In this document: positions 1-10,054 of the stretch, piece after piece | Numbering within the stretch: position 1 is the stretch's first letter | Layout: every line of letters begins with the position of its first letter | NCBI RefSeq assembly: GCF_002608565.1 | Contig: NZ_LIXM01000007.1 | Location: 62,001 to 126,000, forward strand | Direction: 5' to 3' | Origin: Vibrio sp. PID17_43 | Lineage (GTDB): Bacteria > Pseudomonadota > Gammaproteobacteria > Enterobacterales > Vibrionaceae | Length of the DNA stretch: 64,000 nt | Program-made: the position numbers and the translations under genes | The notes under the pieces: model-generated | Seen by the model: the letters and a program-made list of their open reading frames with translations, nothing else | Told to the model about the DNA's origin: nothing | Databases searched by the model: none

Positions 1-2
1 AT

Positions 3-1010
3 ATCGCAAGCCGAATTGAAAAAGGCATGGGCACCATATCTGATGAGGAAGTGTCTCAAGAAGATATGGATCGCGCTATCCATACCGCAAAATCGATTAA
101 AATCGGTGATGAACAGCGAATCCTACATGTGATTCCGCAAGAGTTCACCATCGACTATCAAGAAGGGATTAAAAACCCACTTGGTTTATCTGGAGTGAGG
201 ATGGAGGTTAGCGTCCATTTGATCTCCTGCCATAATGATATGGCACGCAATATTATTAAGGCGGTAGAACGCTGCGGCCTTAAAGTGGAGCAACTTGTTT
301 TTTCTGGGCTTGCTGCAAGTAATGCGGTAATCACCGAGGATGAAAGAGAGCTTGGGGTTTGTGTGGTTGATATTGGCGCTGGAACAATGGATGTATCCAT
401 TTGGACTGGTGGCGCATTACGTCACACTGAAGTGTTTTCTTACGCAGGAAATGCTGTCACTAGCGATATTGCTTTTGCTTTTGGTACACCAGTGAGTGAT
501 GCCGAAGAAATAAAAGTAAAATATGGCTGTGCCTTGAGTGAACTAGTCAGCAAGGATGACACGGTTAACGTACCAAGTGTCGGTGGACGACCTTCACGCA
601 GTCTGCAGCGTCAGACTTTGTCAGAAGTGATTGAGCCGCGATACTCAGAGCTTATGGGACTGGTTAACCAAACTATCGACTCAGTACAAGCAAAATTGCG
701 CGAAGAAGGCATTAAGCACCATCTTGCCGCAGGTGTTGTTCTTACCGGCGGTGCTGCGCAGATTGACGGAGTGGTAGAGTGTGCGGAGCGCGTATTCCGC
801 AATCAAGTAAGGGTCGGCAAACCGCTCGAAGTCAGCGGCTTAACTGATTATGTAAAAGAGCCGTACCATTCTACGGCAGTTGGATTACTTTATTACGCAA
901 GAGATATGCAGTCTAGTGACGATAGCGATTATAATGAACCTAAGCGTTCTTCCGCATCTGTGACTAACTTTTTCGGTAAATTGCGTAATTGGATAAGAAA
1001 TGAGTTTTAA
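3..1010 (+). CDS. ftsA: Cell division protein FtsA, 5' end outside the window
   Basis: Actin-fold division protein that tethers FtsZ to the inner membrane. The reading frame is open from base 3, so the N-terminus lies upstream; the first in-window ATG (base 27) is internal. Seen: the actin-like phosphate-binding stretch VVDIGAGTMDVSIW, a second nucleotide-binding stretch VVLTGGAAQIDGV, and a C-terminal amphipathic tail NFFGKLRNWIRNEF, which in this family is the membrane-targeting helix. ftsZ begins 30 bases after the stop, the usual ftsQAZ order. About 336 residues are present; E. coli FtsA has 420, so roughly the first fifth is missing. Confidence 0.97.
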   Translation: MASRIEKGMGTISDEEVSQEDMDRAIHTAKSIKIGDEQRILHVIPQEFTIDYQEGIKNPLGLSGVRMEVSVHLISCHNDMARNIIKAVERCGLKVEQLVFSGLAASNAVITEDERELGVCVVDIGAGTMDVSIWTGGALRHTEVFSYAGNAVTSDIAFAFGTPVSDAEEIKVKYGCALSELVSKDDTVNVPSVGGRPSRSLQRQTLSEVIEPRYSELMGLVNQTIDSVQAKLREEGIKHHLAAGVVLTGGAAQIDGVVECAERVFRNQVRVGKPLEVSGLTDYVKEPYHSTAVGLLYYARDMQSSDDSDYNEPKRSSASVTNFFGKLRNWIRNEF

Positions 1011-1040
1011 CCTGAGTTGCAGGATAAACGGAGACAACAC

Positions 1041-2267
1041 ATGTTTGAACCGATGATGGAAATGTCTGACGATGCAGTAATTAAGGTCGTTGGAGTTGGT
1101 GGTGGCGGTGGTAACGCCGTTGAACACATGGTGCGTGAATCCATCGAAGGAGTGGAATTCATCAGCGTCAACACTGATGCGCAAGCACTTCGTAAGACAA
1201 GCGTTGGTAATGTCATTCAAATCGGCGGTGATATCACTAAAGGTCTGGGGGCAGGTGCGAATCCACAGGTCGGCCGTGAGGCTGCTCTCGAAGATAGAGA
1301 CAGAATTAAAGATTCCCTAACTGGCGCCGACATGGTGTTTATCGCCGCAGGTATGGGTGGCGGTACAGGTACAGGCGCTGCACCTGTTATTGCTGAAGTG
1401 GCTAAAGAGCTTGGCATTCTAACGGTAGCGGTAGTAACGAAACCGTTCAGCTTTGAAGGCAAGAAGCGTTTGGCATTCGCTGAGCAAGGTATTGATGAGC
1501 TGTCTAAGCATGTTGATTCTTTGATCACGATTCCAAACGAGAAGCTACTTAAAGTTCTTGGTCGTGGTGTAACGCTATTAGAAGCTTTTGCAAGTGCGAA
1601 TGATGTTCTTAAGAACGCGGTTCAAGGTATTGCAGAGCTCATCACTCGTCCCGGCATGATCAACGTCGACTTCGCAGACGTACGTACTGTGATGTCTGAA
1701 ATGGGTCACGCAATGATGGGTAGTGGCATCGCGAAAGGCGAAGATCGTGCAGAAGAAGCAGCGGAGATGGCAATTTCTAGCCCACTTCTGGAAGATATCG
1801 ATCTAGCGGGCGCTCGTGGTGTCCTTGTTAACATCACTGCAGGTCTTGATATGCGTCTTGATGAGTTTGAGACAGTGGGTAACACAGTGAAAGCATTCGC
1901 ATCTGACAATGCCACCGTGGTTATCGGTACTTCTCTAGACCCAGACATGACTGACGAAATCCGTGTAACAGTGGTTGCTACGGGTATCGGCAATGAGAAA
2001 AAGCCAGACATCACATTAGTTGCTGGTGGTAAAGCGAAAGTTGCACCAACGCCTGCTCCGCAACAACAAGCGGTGCTACCACAAGTTGAGGAAAAACCGG
2101 CACAAGTTTTACAAACTCAAGTGCAAGAGAAACCGCAGGTAACTCCTCAGCCAACAAACACTGTTTCTTCTTCTGTATCTGTGGGTCAAAGCTCTGCAGC
2201 ACCGAAACAAGAGAAAGAGAGTGGTTATTTAGATATCCCAGCATTTTTGCGTCGTCAGGCTGACTAA
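1041..2267 (+). CDS. ftsZ: Cell division GTPase FtsZ
   Basis: Tubulin-like GTPase that forms the Z ring. I start it at the ATG at 1041 (MFEPMMEM), preceded by GGAG at about 1030; the frame runs back to a TTG at 1017, but that has no support. 408 residues. The tubulin signature GGGTGTG lies at about residues 106-112, after the N-terminal glycine loop [10 protein letters not shown] near 18-26. A variable Gln/Pro-rich linker follows (about 330-395). The protein ends with the conserved C-terminal peptide [12 protein letters not shown], which binds FtsA and ZipA. Cotranscription with ftsA is likely. Confidence 0.98.
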   Translation: MFEPMMEMSDDAVIKVVGVGGGGGNAVEHMVRESIEGVEFISVNTDAQALRKTSVGNVIQIGGDITKGLGAGANPQVGREAALEDRDRIKDSLTGADMVFIAAGMGGGTGTGAAPVIAEVAKELGILTVAVVTKPFSFEGKKRLAFAEQGIDELSKHVDSLITIPNEKLLKVLGRGVTLLEAFASANDVLKNAVQGIAELITRPGMINVDFADVRTVMSEMGHAMMGSGIAKGEDRAEEAAEMAISSPLLEDIDLAGARGVLVNITAGLDMRLDEFETVGNTVKAFASDNATVVIGTSLDPDMTDEIRVTVVATGIGNEKKPDITLVAGGKAKVAPTPAPQQQAVLPQVEEKPAQVLQTQVQEKPQVTPQPTNTVSSSVSVGQSSAAPKQEKESGYLDIPAFLRRQAD

Positions 2268-2283
2268 TCTTTAATCCATAAAT

Positions 2284-2311
2284 TTGACAGAGTTCAAAAT
2301 TATGGTAGCAT
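2284..2311 (+). promoter_or_regulatory. Candidate sigma-70 promoter for lpxC
   Basis: TTGACA at 2284-2289 and TAGCAT at 2306-2311, 16 bases apart, in the gap between ftsZ and lpxC. E. coli lpxC also has its own promoter here. The -35 is perfect and the -10 matches four of six. Confidence 0.5.
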
Positions 2312-2368
2312 TCACGGTCGACGTTACAGGCGGCCGTGTTTTGTAGCATTTTTTAGAGAGGCAAGCAG

Positions 2369-3286
2369 ATGATCAGACAAAGAACTCTGAAAGAAATAGT
2401 GAAAACAACTGGTGTGGGTCTCCACTCTGGTCGTAAAGTGACACTTACTCTGCGCCCAGCTGCTGCAAATACAGGCATTATTTACCGTCGTACAGATGTA
2501 AATCCACCTGTAGATTTTCCAGCTGATCCGGCATCTGTTCGTGACACTATGTTATGTACAGCATTGGTTAACGACGAAGGTATTCGCATTTCAACGGTTG
2601 AACACTTGAATGCAGCACTTGCTGGTATGGGTATCGACAATATTATTGTTGAAGTTGACGCACCTGAAATTCCAATTATGGATGGTAGCGCAAGCCCGTT
2701 CGTATATCTGCTGCAACAAGCTGGTGTCGAAACGCAAAATGCGCCAAAGCGTTTTATCCGTATTAAGAAACCAGTTCGTTTTGAAGACGGCGATAAATGG
2801 GCTGAATTTGTACCATTTAACGGCTTCCGTATGGACTTTGAAATTGACTTTAACCACCCTGCGATCGAGTCAGACGAGCAACGTCTTCTGTTTGATTTCT
2901 CATCTCAAGGTTTCGTTCGTGAGATTTCTCGTGCGCGTACGTTTGGTTTCATGCGTGATATCGAATACCTACAATCTCAGAACTTAGTTCTGGGTGGTAG
3001 CTTTGATAACGCAATCGTACTGGATGATTACCGTATTCTTAACGAAGAAGGCCTACGCTTTGAGAATGAGTTCGTAACACACAAAGTATTGGACGCGATT
3101 GGTGACCTTTACATGTGTGGTCATGCCATCATCGGCGAATTCCGAGCGTACAAATCAGGTCATGGTTTGAACAACCAACTTCTACGTGCCGTTCTTGCTG
3201 ATCAAGAAGCATGGGAATGGACAACATTTGAAGAAGAAGCGGGTTCACCGGTTGCTTTTGCAGAACCAAACATGGTTCTAGCATAA
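2369..3286 (+). CDS. lpxC: UDP-3-O-acyl-N-acetylglucosamine deacetylase LpxC
   Basis: Zinc hydrolase for the committed step of lipid A synthesis, removing acetate from UDP-3-O-acyl-GlcNAc. 305 residues, the same as E. coli LpxC. The zinc ligands are visible: His79 in [10 protein letters not shown], and the His and Asp of [12 protein letters not shown] near residues 238-246; a His further on ([10 protein letters not shown]) is the usual catalytic His. It closes the division/envelope cluster, as in enterics, and is followed by a clear terminator. In E. coli its level is set by FtsH proteolysis acting on the C-terminus; here the C-terminus ends EPNMVLA. Confidence 0.98.
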   Translation: MIRQRTLKEIVKTTGVGLHSGRKVTLTLRPAAANTGIIYRRTDVNPPVDFPADPASVRDTMLCTALVNDEGIRISTVEHLNAALAGMGIDNIIVEVDAPEIPIMDGSASPFVYLLQQAGVETQNAPKRFIRIKKPVRFEDGDKWAEFVPFNGFRMDFEIDFNHPAIESDEQRLLFDFSSQGFVREISRARTFGFMRDIEYLQSQNLVLGGSFDNAIVLDDYRILNEEGLRFENEFVTHKVLDAIGDLYMCGHAIIGEFRAYKSGHGLNNQLLRAVLADQEAWEWTTFEEEAGSPVAFAEPNMVLA

Positions 3287-3316
3287 TACTAAATGCGCAG
3301 ACGTAAATAGATTAAG

Positions 3317-3341
3317 AAAGCCAGGCAATGCCTGGCTTTTT
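3317..3341 (+). terminator. Rho-independent terminator after lpxC
   Basis: A perfect stem of AAGCCAGGC with GCCTGGCTT around an AAT loop, followed by a T run, 30 bases after the lpxC stop. Confidence 0.9.
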
Positions 3342-3373
3342 GCTATCTGTAAATAAGTCGTTTAAAAAAACGC

Positions 3374-3832
3374 TCATTTGTTGCTCTTCTTTTCTGCCAT
3401 GTCAGCGAGACGCTTTAAACGCTCTTTAATTTTAGGCGGAGCGATATCTGCAATGATCATTAATGAGTTAGCCGCCGCTTCAGTGAGAGGTGGGCGTTTT
3501 GGCCGATCATCATGTTCAAAGCGATTTCGGTACAAAGAAGGGTTAATTCTCACCTCAACACTCATGAGTTTGGCGTAGCCTTGTGTACGCAGTTTATTGA
3601 GGATCATTAAACGATCGTAATCGACCTTCATTTTGATCGCAGCACTAGAGACATCAATCAACAAGTGGCCATTGCGAATATTCGCTACTCGGCAATGATC
3701 GGCGGTGCCTTTCGGTAAGATCGATTGTAGAGCTTGGTTTAGCTGTAAGATCTCTCCAGCATGCTGTTGAATCTGCTTAAACTGAGATTCAGCAATAAGA
3801 TCGTCTGTAGCTGTTGGGCGATGATCACGCAT
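3374..3832 (-). CDS. dciA: DciA-type replicative helicase loader (DUF721)
   Basis: 152 residues from an ATG at 3832; a TTG at 3838 would add two residues, and neither has a convincing Shine-Dalgarno. The first ~100 residues look like the DUF721/DciA fold (SILPKGTADHCRVANIRNGHLLIDVSSAA, then MKVDYDRLMILNKLRTQGYAKLMSVEVRINP). The tail is basic (KPKIKERLKRLADMAEKKSN-like). DciA loads the DnaB helicase in bacteria that lack DnaC, and V. cholerae DciA is a studied example; function here is inferred from family. It is convergent with lpxC and divergent from secA, in the position E. coli gives to secM. Confidence 0.8.
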   Translation of the reverse strand: MRDHRPTATDDLIAESQFKQIQQHAGEILQLNQALQSILPKGTADHCRVANIRNGHLLIDVSSAAIKMKVDYDRLMILNKLRTQGYAKLMSVEVRINPSLYRNRFEHDDRPKRPPLTEAAANSLMIIADIAPPKIKERLKRLADMAEKKSNK

Positions 3833-4291
3833 AGGCAAAATCTAATTTTGTTGAGATATTGGTATTCTAGAGCAGCTTTCCATCTAGGTATAGTTTACAT
3901 TATTGTCTTTATTACCCAATTGCCCTCGAAATTAACGCAAAAAGAGGTGCTTTTTAGGTAGAAATACACGCTAAGTATATCAAGATGATGATAATTGTAC
4001 TGAGAATATCGATTTCGAATCTCAATGTATGAGCAAATACTGGCTAATCCGTCACCACTTTGATTAAAAACTTCAGAGTGCTTCAAACAAATACGTCTAT
4101 TAATGGTTGTATGGATGAAAAATCCTTACACTAAGCCACATTGTTTCAAAATTTGGCCTTGAAATGCGGATGTTTGAACTCAATATCTTTGTTAAATGAT
4201 TTATCTCAGTATTCTTAGTTCAAAATTGGCAGAGACTGAAGGCATTACGAGTAGATCGGGAACGGTCTGATTAAAGAGAGATTCACGAAAA
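3833..4291. other. Intergenic region between dciA and secA
   Basis: About 460 bases holding the divergent promoters of dciA and secA. I see no secM-like gene: no plus-strand ORF of useful length with a signal peptide and an arrest motif. The sequence is AT-rich, with a weak imperfect inverted repeat around 4000-4025. No promoter stands out. Confidence 0.5.
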
Positions 4292-7021
4292 ATGATAACT
4301 AAGCTACTGACAAAAGTGATTGGCAGTCGCAACGACCGAACACTGCGCCGCCTTAGAAAAATTGTAAAAGAGATCAATAACTACGAACCAACATTTGAAG
4401 CTCTATCTGATGAAGAGCTAAAAGCGAAAACTGTTGAGTTCCGTGAGCGCCTAGAGCAAGGCGAAACTCTTGATAAGCTACTTCCAGAAGCTTTTGCTAC
4501 GGTTCGTGAAGCATCTAAGCGTGTTTACGGTATGCGCCACTTCGACGTACAGCTAATCGGTGGTATGGTTCTGAACGGTGGCCAAATCGCGGAAATGCGT
4601 ACTGGTGAAGGTAAAACTCTAACTGCAACTCTTCCTGCTTACCTCAACGCACTACCAGGTAAAGGCGTGCACGTTGTTACGGTGAACGACTACCTTGCAA
4701 CGCGTGACGCAGAGACAAACCGTCCTCTGTTTGAATTCTTAGGTATGACCGTTGGCATCAACGTGCCAAACATGCCTCCTCAGGCAAAGAAAGAAGCTTA
4801 CCAAGCCGATATTCTTTACGGAACCAACAATGAGTTTGGTTTTGACTACCTTCGTGACAACATGGCTTTCCGTAATGAAGATCGTGTTCAGCGTGAGCGT
4901 TTCTTTGCCGTTGTCGATGAAGTGGACTCAATTCTTATCGATGAAGCTCGTACTCCTTTAATTATCTCTGGTCCAGCAGAAGACAGTTCAGATCTATACA
5001 CACGTATTAACCTACTTATTCCGCAGCTTCAGAAACAAGATAAAGAAGACTCAGAAGAGTATCGTGGTGACGGTCACTACACTGTGGATGAGAAGTCTAA
5101 GCAAGTATACCTGACTGAAACAGGCCAAGAATTTGTCGAAGAACTGATGGTGAAAAATGGCTTGATGGAAGAGGGTGACACACTTTACTCTCCAACGAAC
5201 ATCAGCCTACTGCACCACGTGAACGCAGCACTTCGTGCACACGTATTGTTCGAGCGTAACATAGACTACATCGTCAATGACGACGGTGAAGTGGTTATTG
5301 TTGATGAACACACGGGGCGTACGATGCCAGGCCGTCGTTGGTCTGAAGGTCTTCACCAAGCGGTTGAAGCGAAAGAAGGCGTTAAGATTCAAAACGAAAA
5401 CCAAACACTGGCATCGATCACATTCCAGAACTACTTCCGTTTATACGAAAAACTGTCAGGTATGACAGGTACAGCGGATACCGAAGCATTCGAATTCCAA
5501 TCGATCTACGGTCTAGAAACGGTGGTTATTCCAACTAACAAACCGATGGTCCGTAACGATATGCCAGATGTGGTGTACCGTACTGAAGCAGAGAAATTTG
5601 CGGCAATCATCGAAGATATTAAAGAGCGCGTAGAAAAAGGTCAGCCGTCTCTTGTTGGTACGGTTTCTATCGAGAAATCAGAGCTATTGTCTAACGCACT
5701 GAAGAAAGCGAAGATTAAGCACAACGTACTGAACGCGAAATTCCACGAGCGTGAAGCGGAAATTGTTGCAGAAGCAGGTACGCCAGGTGCGGTCACCATC
5801 GCAACGAACATGGCGGGTCGTGGTACAGATATCGTGTTAGGTGGTAGCTGGCAAGCAAAAGTGGAAGCACTGCAAGATCCAACTAAAGAACAAATTGATG
5901 CGATTAAAGCTGAGTGGAAGCAAGTTCACGATCAAGTGCTAGAGTCTGGTGGTCTACACATCATTGGTACTGAGCGTCACGAATCTCGTCGTATCGATAA
6001 CCAGCTACGTGGTCGTTCTGGTCGTCAAGGTGATGCGGGCTCATCTCGTTTCTACCTATCAATGGAAGATTCACTACTACGTATCTTCACATCAGATCGT
6101 ATGGCTAGTCTTATCCAAAGTGGTATGGAAGAAGGCGAAGCGATTGAATCTAAGATGTTGTCTCGTTCAATTGAAAAAGCACAGCGTAAAGTGGAAGGAC
6201 GTAACTTTGATATTCGTAAACAGCTTCTTGAATACGATGACGTGGCGAACGATCAACGTAAAGTGGTCTATGAACTTCGTGATGAGTTGATGAGTATTGA
6301 TGACATCAGCGAGATGATCGAACAAAACCGCGAAGACGTTATGACCGCTATCATTGATGAGTACATCCCGCCACAGTCTTTAGAAGATATGTGGGACGTG
6401 GAAGGTCTTCAAGAACGTTTGAAAGCGGACTTCGATCTTGATGCGCCGATTAAGCAATGGCTTGAAGAAGATGACAAACTGTATGAAGAAGCACTGCGTG
6501 AAAAGATCATTAATCTAGCGGTTGAAGTATACAAAGTGAAAGAAGAAGTCGTAGGCGCTCAAGTTCTGCGTAACTTTGAAAAATCGGTCATGCTTCAAAC
6601 ACTGGATACGCTATGGAAAGAGCACCTAGCGGCGATGGATCATCTTCGTCAAGGTATTCATCTACGTGGCTATGCACAAAAGAACCCGAAACAAGAGTAC
6701 AAGCGCGAGTCGTTTGAATTGTTTGAAGGCCTACTAGAAGCGCTGAAAACCGATGTGATTACGGTATTGTCTCGAGTTCGCGTTCAGCAGCAAGAAGAAG
6801 TTGAGCGTATGGAAGAGCAACGTCGTGCGCAAGCTGAAGAAGCCGCTCGTCGTGCGCAAGCTCAACATGCAGCGGCACAAAATCCACTTGTGGAAGATGA
6901 AGCTGCTGCGGAGGGTTCAAACCAACCAATGGTTCGTGATGAGCGTAAAGTGGGACGTAATGAGCCTTGTCCATGTGGCAGTGGTAAGAAGTACAAACAG
7001 TGTCACGGTCAAATTAACTAA
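4292..7021 (+). CDS. secA: Preprotein translocase ATPase SecA
   Basis: Motor ATPase that pushes unfolded preproteins through SecYEG. 909 residues, close to E. coli's 901. Seen in order: Walker A in [13 protein letters not shown] (about 102-114), Walker B in [15 protein letters not shown] (about 207-221), the preprotein cross-linking domain, the second nucleotide fold with [13 protein letters not shown] (about 505-517), and helicase motif VI in [20 protein letters not shown]. The C-terminal zinc finger [14 protein letters not shown] binds SecB and phospholipid. The ATG at 4292 follows an AGAGAG. Secretion-responsive control through SecM is not apparent here. Confidence 0.99.
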   Translation: MITKLLTKVIGSRNDRTLRRLRKIVKEINNYEPTFEALSDEELKAKTVEFRERLEQGETLDKLLPEAFATVREASKRVYGMRHFDVQLIGGMVLNGGQIAEMRTGEGKTLTATLPAYLNALPGKGVHVVTVNDYLATRDAETNRPLFEFLGMTVGINVPNMPPQAKKEAYQADILYGTNNEFGFDYLRDNMAFRNEDRVQRERFFAVVDEVDSILIDEARTPLIISGPAEDSSDLYTRINLLIPQLQKQDKEDSEEYRGDGHYTVDEKSKQVYLTETGQEFVEELMVKNGLMEEGDTLYSPTNISLLHHVNAALRAHVLFERNIDYIVNDDGEVVIVDEHTGRTMPGRRWSEGLHQAVEAKEGVKIQNENQTLASITFQNYFRLYEKLSGMTGTADTEAFEFQSIYGLETVVIPTNKPMVRNDMPDVVYRTEAEKFAAIIEDIKERVEKGQPSLVGTVSIEKSELLSNALKKAKIKHNVLNAKFHEREAEIVAEAGTPGAVTIATNMAGRGTDIVLGGSWQAKVEALQDPTKEQIDAIKAEWKQVHDQVLESGGLHIIGTERHESRRIDNQLRGRSGRQGDAGSSRFYLSMEDSLLRIFTSDRMASLIQSGMEEGEAIESKMLSRSIEKAQRKVEGRNFDIRKQLLEYDDVANDQRKVVYELRDELMSIDDISEMIEQNREDVMTAIIDEYIPPQSLEDMWDVEGLQERLKADFDLDAPIKQWLEEDDKLYEEALREKIINLAVEVYKVKEEVVGAQVLRNFEKSVMLQTLDTLWKEHLAAMDHLRQGIHLRGYAQKNPKQEYKRESFELFEGLLEALKTDVITVLSRVRVQQQEEVERMEEQRRAQAEEAARRAQAQHAAAQNPLVEDEAAAEGSNQPMVRDERKVGRNEPCPCGSGKKYKQCHGQIN

Positions 7022-7040
7022 TTGAGTTTGATTATGTATT

Positions 7041-7069
7041 AAAAAGAGTCGCTTAGGCGGCTCTTTTTG
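7041..7069 (+). terminator. Rho-independent terminator after secA
   Basis: Stem AAGAGTCGC with GCGGCTCTT (one G-U pair) around TTAG, then five T. It lies between the secA stop and mutT. Confidence 0.8.
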
Positions 7070-7094
7070 TATCGATAGATCTAGGGATAAACCC

Positions 7095-7493
7095 ATGAAA
7101 AGAATTCACATTGTTGCAGCGATCATTTTCAACCAAGAAAGGTCGCAAATTTTTATTACTAAGCGTCCCGATGATAAGCACAAAGGTGGCTTTTGGGAGT
7201 TCCCCGGCGGTAAAGTTGAGCAAGGTGAAAGTGTTGAGTTAGCGATGGCTCGTGAACTGGAAGAAGAGATCGGCATTACGATCACCGAGCAATCTCTGTT
7301 TGAACACCTTGAATATGATTACCCAGATAAGTCATTGAAATTTGATTTTATTTCTGTAACGCAGTTTGATGGTCAACCTTATGGAAAAGAAGGGCAGCAA
7401 GGTCGTTGGGTTGAAATAGGCGCATTATCAAACTATGCCTTCCCAGAAGCGAACGTACCGATTCTGGAGCGAGTGATTAAAGAGTTTTCTTAA
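7095..7493 (+). CDS. mutT: 8-oxo-dGTP diphosphatase MutT
   Basis: Nudix hydrolase that removes oxidised dGTP from the nucleotide pool and so prevents A:T to C:G transversions. 132 residues, against 129 in E. coli. The Nudix box spans about residues 38-60: GGKVEQGESVELAMARELEE followed by EIG, fitting GX5EX7REUXEEXGU. The N-terminus KRIHIVAAIIFN is the usual first strand. The gene directly follows secA, as in enterics, but a terminator lies between them, so it probably has its own weak promoter or relies on read-through. Confidence 0.95.
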   Translation: MKRIHIVAAIIFNQERSQIFITKRPDDKHKGGFWEFPGGKVEQGESVELAMARELEEEIGITITEQSLFEHLEYDYPDKSLKFDFISVTQFDGQPYGKEGQQGRWVEIGALSNYAFPEANVPILERVIKEFS

Positions 7494-7540
7494 CTCACAG
7501 CGAACTGTCTTGTGGTTAACACGGGATATTGTTAGTTTAA

Positions 7541-8416
<876 letters not shown>

Positions 8417-8430
8417 GTACATAATCATTC

Positions 8431-8453
8431 ACCGGCGCAAGCCGGTTTTTTTA
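8431..8453 (+). terminator. Rho-independent terminator after dapB
   Basis: ACCGGC-GCAA-GCCGGT stem-loop with a seven-T tail, 14 bases after the dapB stop. Confidence 0.9.
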
Positions 8454-8583
8454 TGTTTATCGAAAATGATGTAAAAAAATCTAGTAAGATTTTTGGCCTT
8501 TTTGGGGTAGGTTAAGTGTAATTTATGTGGCTTTTGTGGTTGTTTTTGCTTGAAGCGCCTAAAAGTTTGGTTTGTTTTTTTGG

Positions 8584-8599
8584 TGATGAACGTTTGCGT
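8584..8599. promoter_or_regulatory. Possible PurR operator upstream of carAB
   Basis: The right side, AACGTTTGCGT, is a perfect match to the second part of the PurR consensus ACGCAAACGTTTGCGT; the left half is degenerate (11 of 16 overall). PurR is known to act on E. coli carAB from a far upstream operator. A perfect palindrome GTGATGATCAC overlaps it at 8598-8608. The rest of the 8.45-8.76 kb stretch is AT-rich and holds nothing else I can name. Confidence 0.35.
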
Positions 8600-8764
8600 G
8601 ATGATCACATAAATTTTTGTGAACTGTAATATGTTCAATTTTGTAAAATCTATAAAAGTGTCATCATGCTAGGTCTAATTTTAGATAAAACTTATTTTTT
8701 TAAGGCTCTTTGCTTGAAAATGGATTTACCTGCTAGAAAGCAATGATTTATTTTTCGAACGGTA

Positions 8765-8793
8765 TTGACACTTTCTAAGTCCATCCTTAGAAT
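8765..8793 (+). promoter_or_regulatory. carAB promoter
   Basis: TTGACA at 8765-8770, a 17-base spacer, and TAGAAT at 8788-8793: perfect -35 and five of six in the -10. Transcription would start near 8800 and give a leader of about 100 bases before the carA start. Confidence 0.7.
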
Positions 8794-8853
8794 ACCGCCA
8801 ATTTGTCAAAAATACCTGTTTATGTAGATATTCAAGGTAAAGGAAGGCAGGTT

Positions 8854-8888
8854 TGCAACTTAATTTATTTTTTATGCATTTTTATTCT
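8854..8888. promoter_or_regulatory. Tandem ARG-box-like sites before carA
   Basis: Two sites resemble the ArgR box core TGAAT-N4-ATTCA: TGCAACTTAATTTA (8854-8867, 7 of 10) and TGCATTTTTATTCT (8875-8888, 8 of 10). Their starts are exactly 21 bases apart, the spacing of two 18-base ARG boxes separated by 3 bases. They lie within the leader, ending just before the Shine-Dalgarno of carA. ArgR is known to repress carAB in E. coli. Confidence 0.5.
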
Positions 8889-8898
8889 GGAGGTTGTC

Positions 8899-10038
8899 TT
8901 GGGTAAATTAGCACTGTTAGTCCTAGAAGATGGGACAGTGTTCCGCGGTGTGTCCATTGGAGCAGATGGTATTTCCGTTGGTGAAGTTGTTTTTAATACC
9001 TCGATGACGGGGTACCAAGAAATTCTCACTGATCCTTCCTATTCTCAACAAATCGTTACTCTTACTTATCCTCACATTGGCAATACCGGAACCAATTCCG
9101 AAGACGAAGAATCCTCTTCAATCCACGCTCAAGGCCTTGTGATTCGCGATCTCCCTCTTATCGCTTCTAACTTCCGTAATGAACAATCCCTTTCTGATTA
9201 CCTTAAGTCGCAAAACATTGTCGGCATTGCAGATATCGACACGCGTAAGCTGACTCGTATCCTACGTGAGAAAGGTGCGCAAAACGGTTGTATCGTTGCG
9301 GGCTCTTCTATAGACGAAGCCCTAGCATTAGCGAAAGCGAAAGAATTCCCTGGCTTGAAAGGAATGGATCTTGCGAAAGAGGTTACAACAAAAGAAGCGT
9401 ATCAATGGAAACAAGGTTCGTGGACGCTCGAGGGTGGACTTCCTGAAGCGCAAGACGACAGCGAGTTGCCATATCACGTTGTTGCCTACGATTTCGGCGC
9501 AAAGCGTAACATCCTGCGTATGTTGGTGGATCGCGGCTGCCGCTTAACGGTTGTGCCTGCTGAAACTTCAGCAGAAGAGGTGCTGGCTCTAAATCCTGAT
9601 GGCGTTTTCTTATCAAACGGCCCAGGTGACCCAGAACCATGTACTTACGCCATTGAGGCGACCAAAGTATTTCTAGAGAAAAATTTACCAATCTTTGGTA
9701 TCTGTCTTGGCCACCAAATTCTTGCGTTAGCATCAGGTGCTAAGACGGTGAAGATGAAGTTTGGCCACCATGGTGCGAACCACCCAGTAAAAGATTTGGA
9801 TCGTAATGTTGTAATGATTACGTCTCAAAACCACGGTTTTGCAGCAGACGAAGCAACACTACCTGAAAATCTACGCGCGACTCACGTATCGCTATTTGAC
9901 GGCTCTCTGCAGGGTATTCACCGTACAGACAAGCCAGCATTCAGCTTCCAAGGTCACCCAGAAGCGAGCCCAGGTCCAGAAGACGCGGCACCGCTATTTG
10001 ACCACTTTATCGAACTAATCAAAAAACACAGCGCTTAA
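8899..10038 (+). CDS. carA: Carbamoyl phosphate synthetase small subunit CarA
   Basis: Glutaminase subunit; it hydrolyses glutamine and feeds ammonia to CarB for arginine and pyrimidine synthesis. I start it at a TTG at 8899, giving [14 protein letters not shown], because a strong GGAGG sits five bases before it. The frame extends 32 codons further to another TTG at 8803, but that extension is hydrophobic, unlike CarA. 379 residues, against 382 in E. coli. The nucleophile is Cys269 in [10 protein letters not shown]; the triad His and Glu are in [13 protein letters not shown]. carB follows after 16 bases. Confidence 0.95.
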   Translation: MGKLALLVLEDGTVFRGVSIGADGISVGEVVFNTSMTGYQEILTDPSYSQQIVTLTYPHIGNTGTNSEDEESSSIHAQGLVIRDLPLIASNFRNEQSLSDYLKSQNIVGIADIDTRKLTRILREKGAQNGCIVAGSSIDEALALAKAKEFPGLKGMDLAKEVTTKEAYQWKQGSWTLEGGLPEAQDDSELPYHVVAYDFGAKRNILRMLVDRGCRLTVVPAETSAEEVLALNPDGVFLSNGPGDPEPCTYAIEATKVFLEKNLPIFGICLGHQILALASGAKTVKMKFGHHGANHPVKDLDRNVVMITSQNHGFAADEATLPENLRATHVSLFDGSLQGIHRTDKPAFSFQGHPEASPGPEDAAPLFDHFIELIKKHSA

Positions 10039-10054
10039 TTCGGAGTAGTAGATA

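Noticed and set aside
3895..4086. A 63-codon minus-strand ORF upstream of secA
   Set aside because: No ribosome site or recognised motif, and AT-rich composition.
4103..4162. A 19-codon plus-strand ORF ending in Trp-Pro-stop upstream of secA, as a possible arrest peptide
   Set aside because: No ribosome site and no signal peptide; the Trp-Pro end alone is weak.
8803..8898. A 32-codon N-terminal extension of carA from a TTG at 8803
   Set aside because: It is hydrophobic, unlike CarA, and its start codon lies about where RNA would begin. GGAGG is right before the TTG at 8899.
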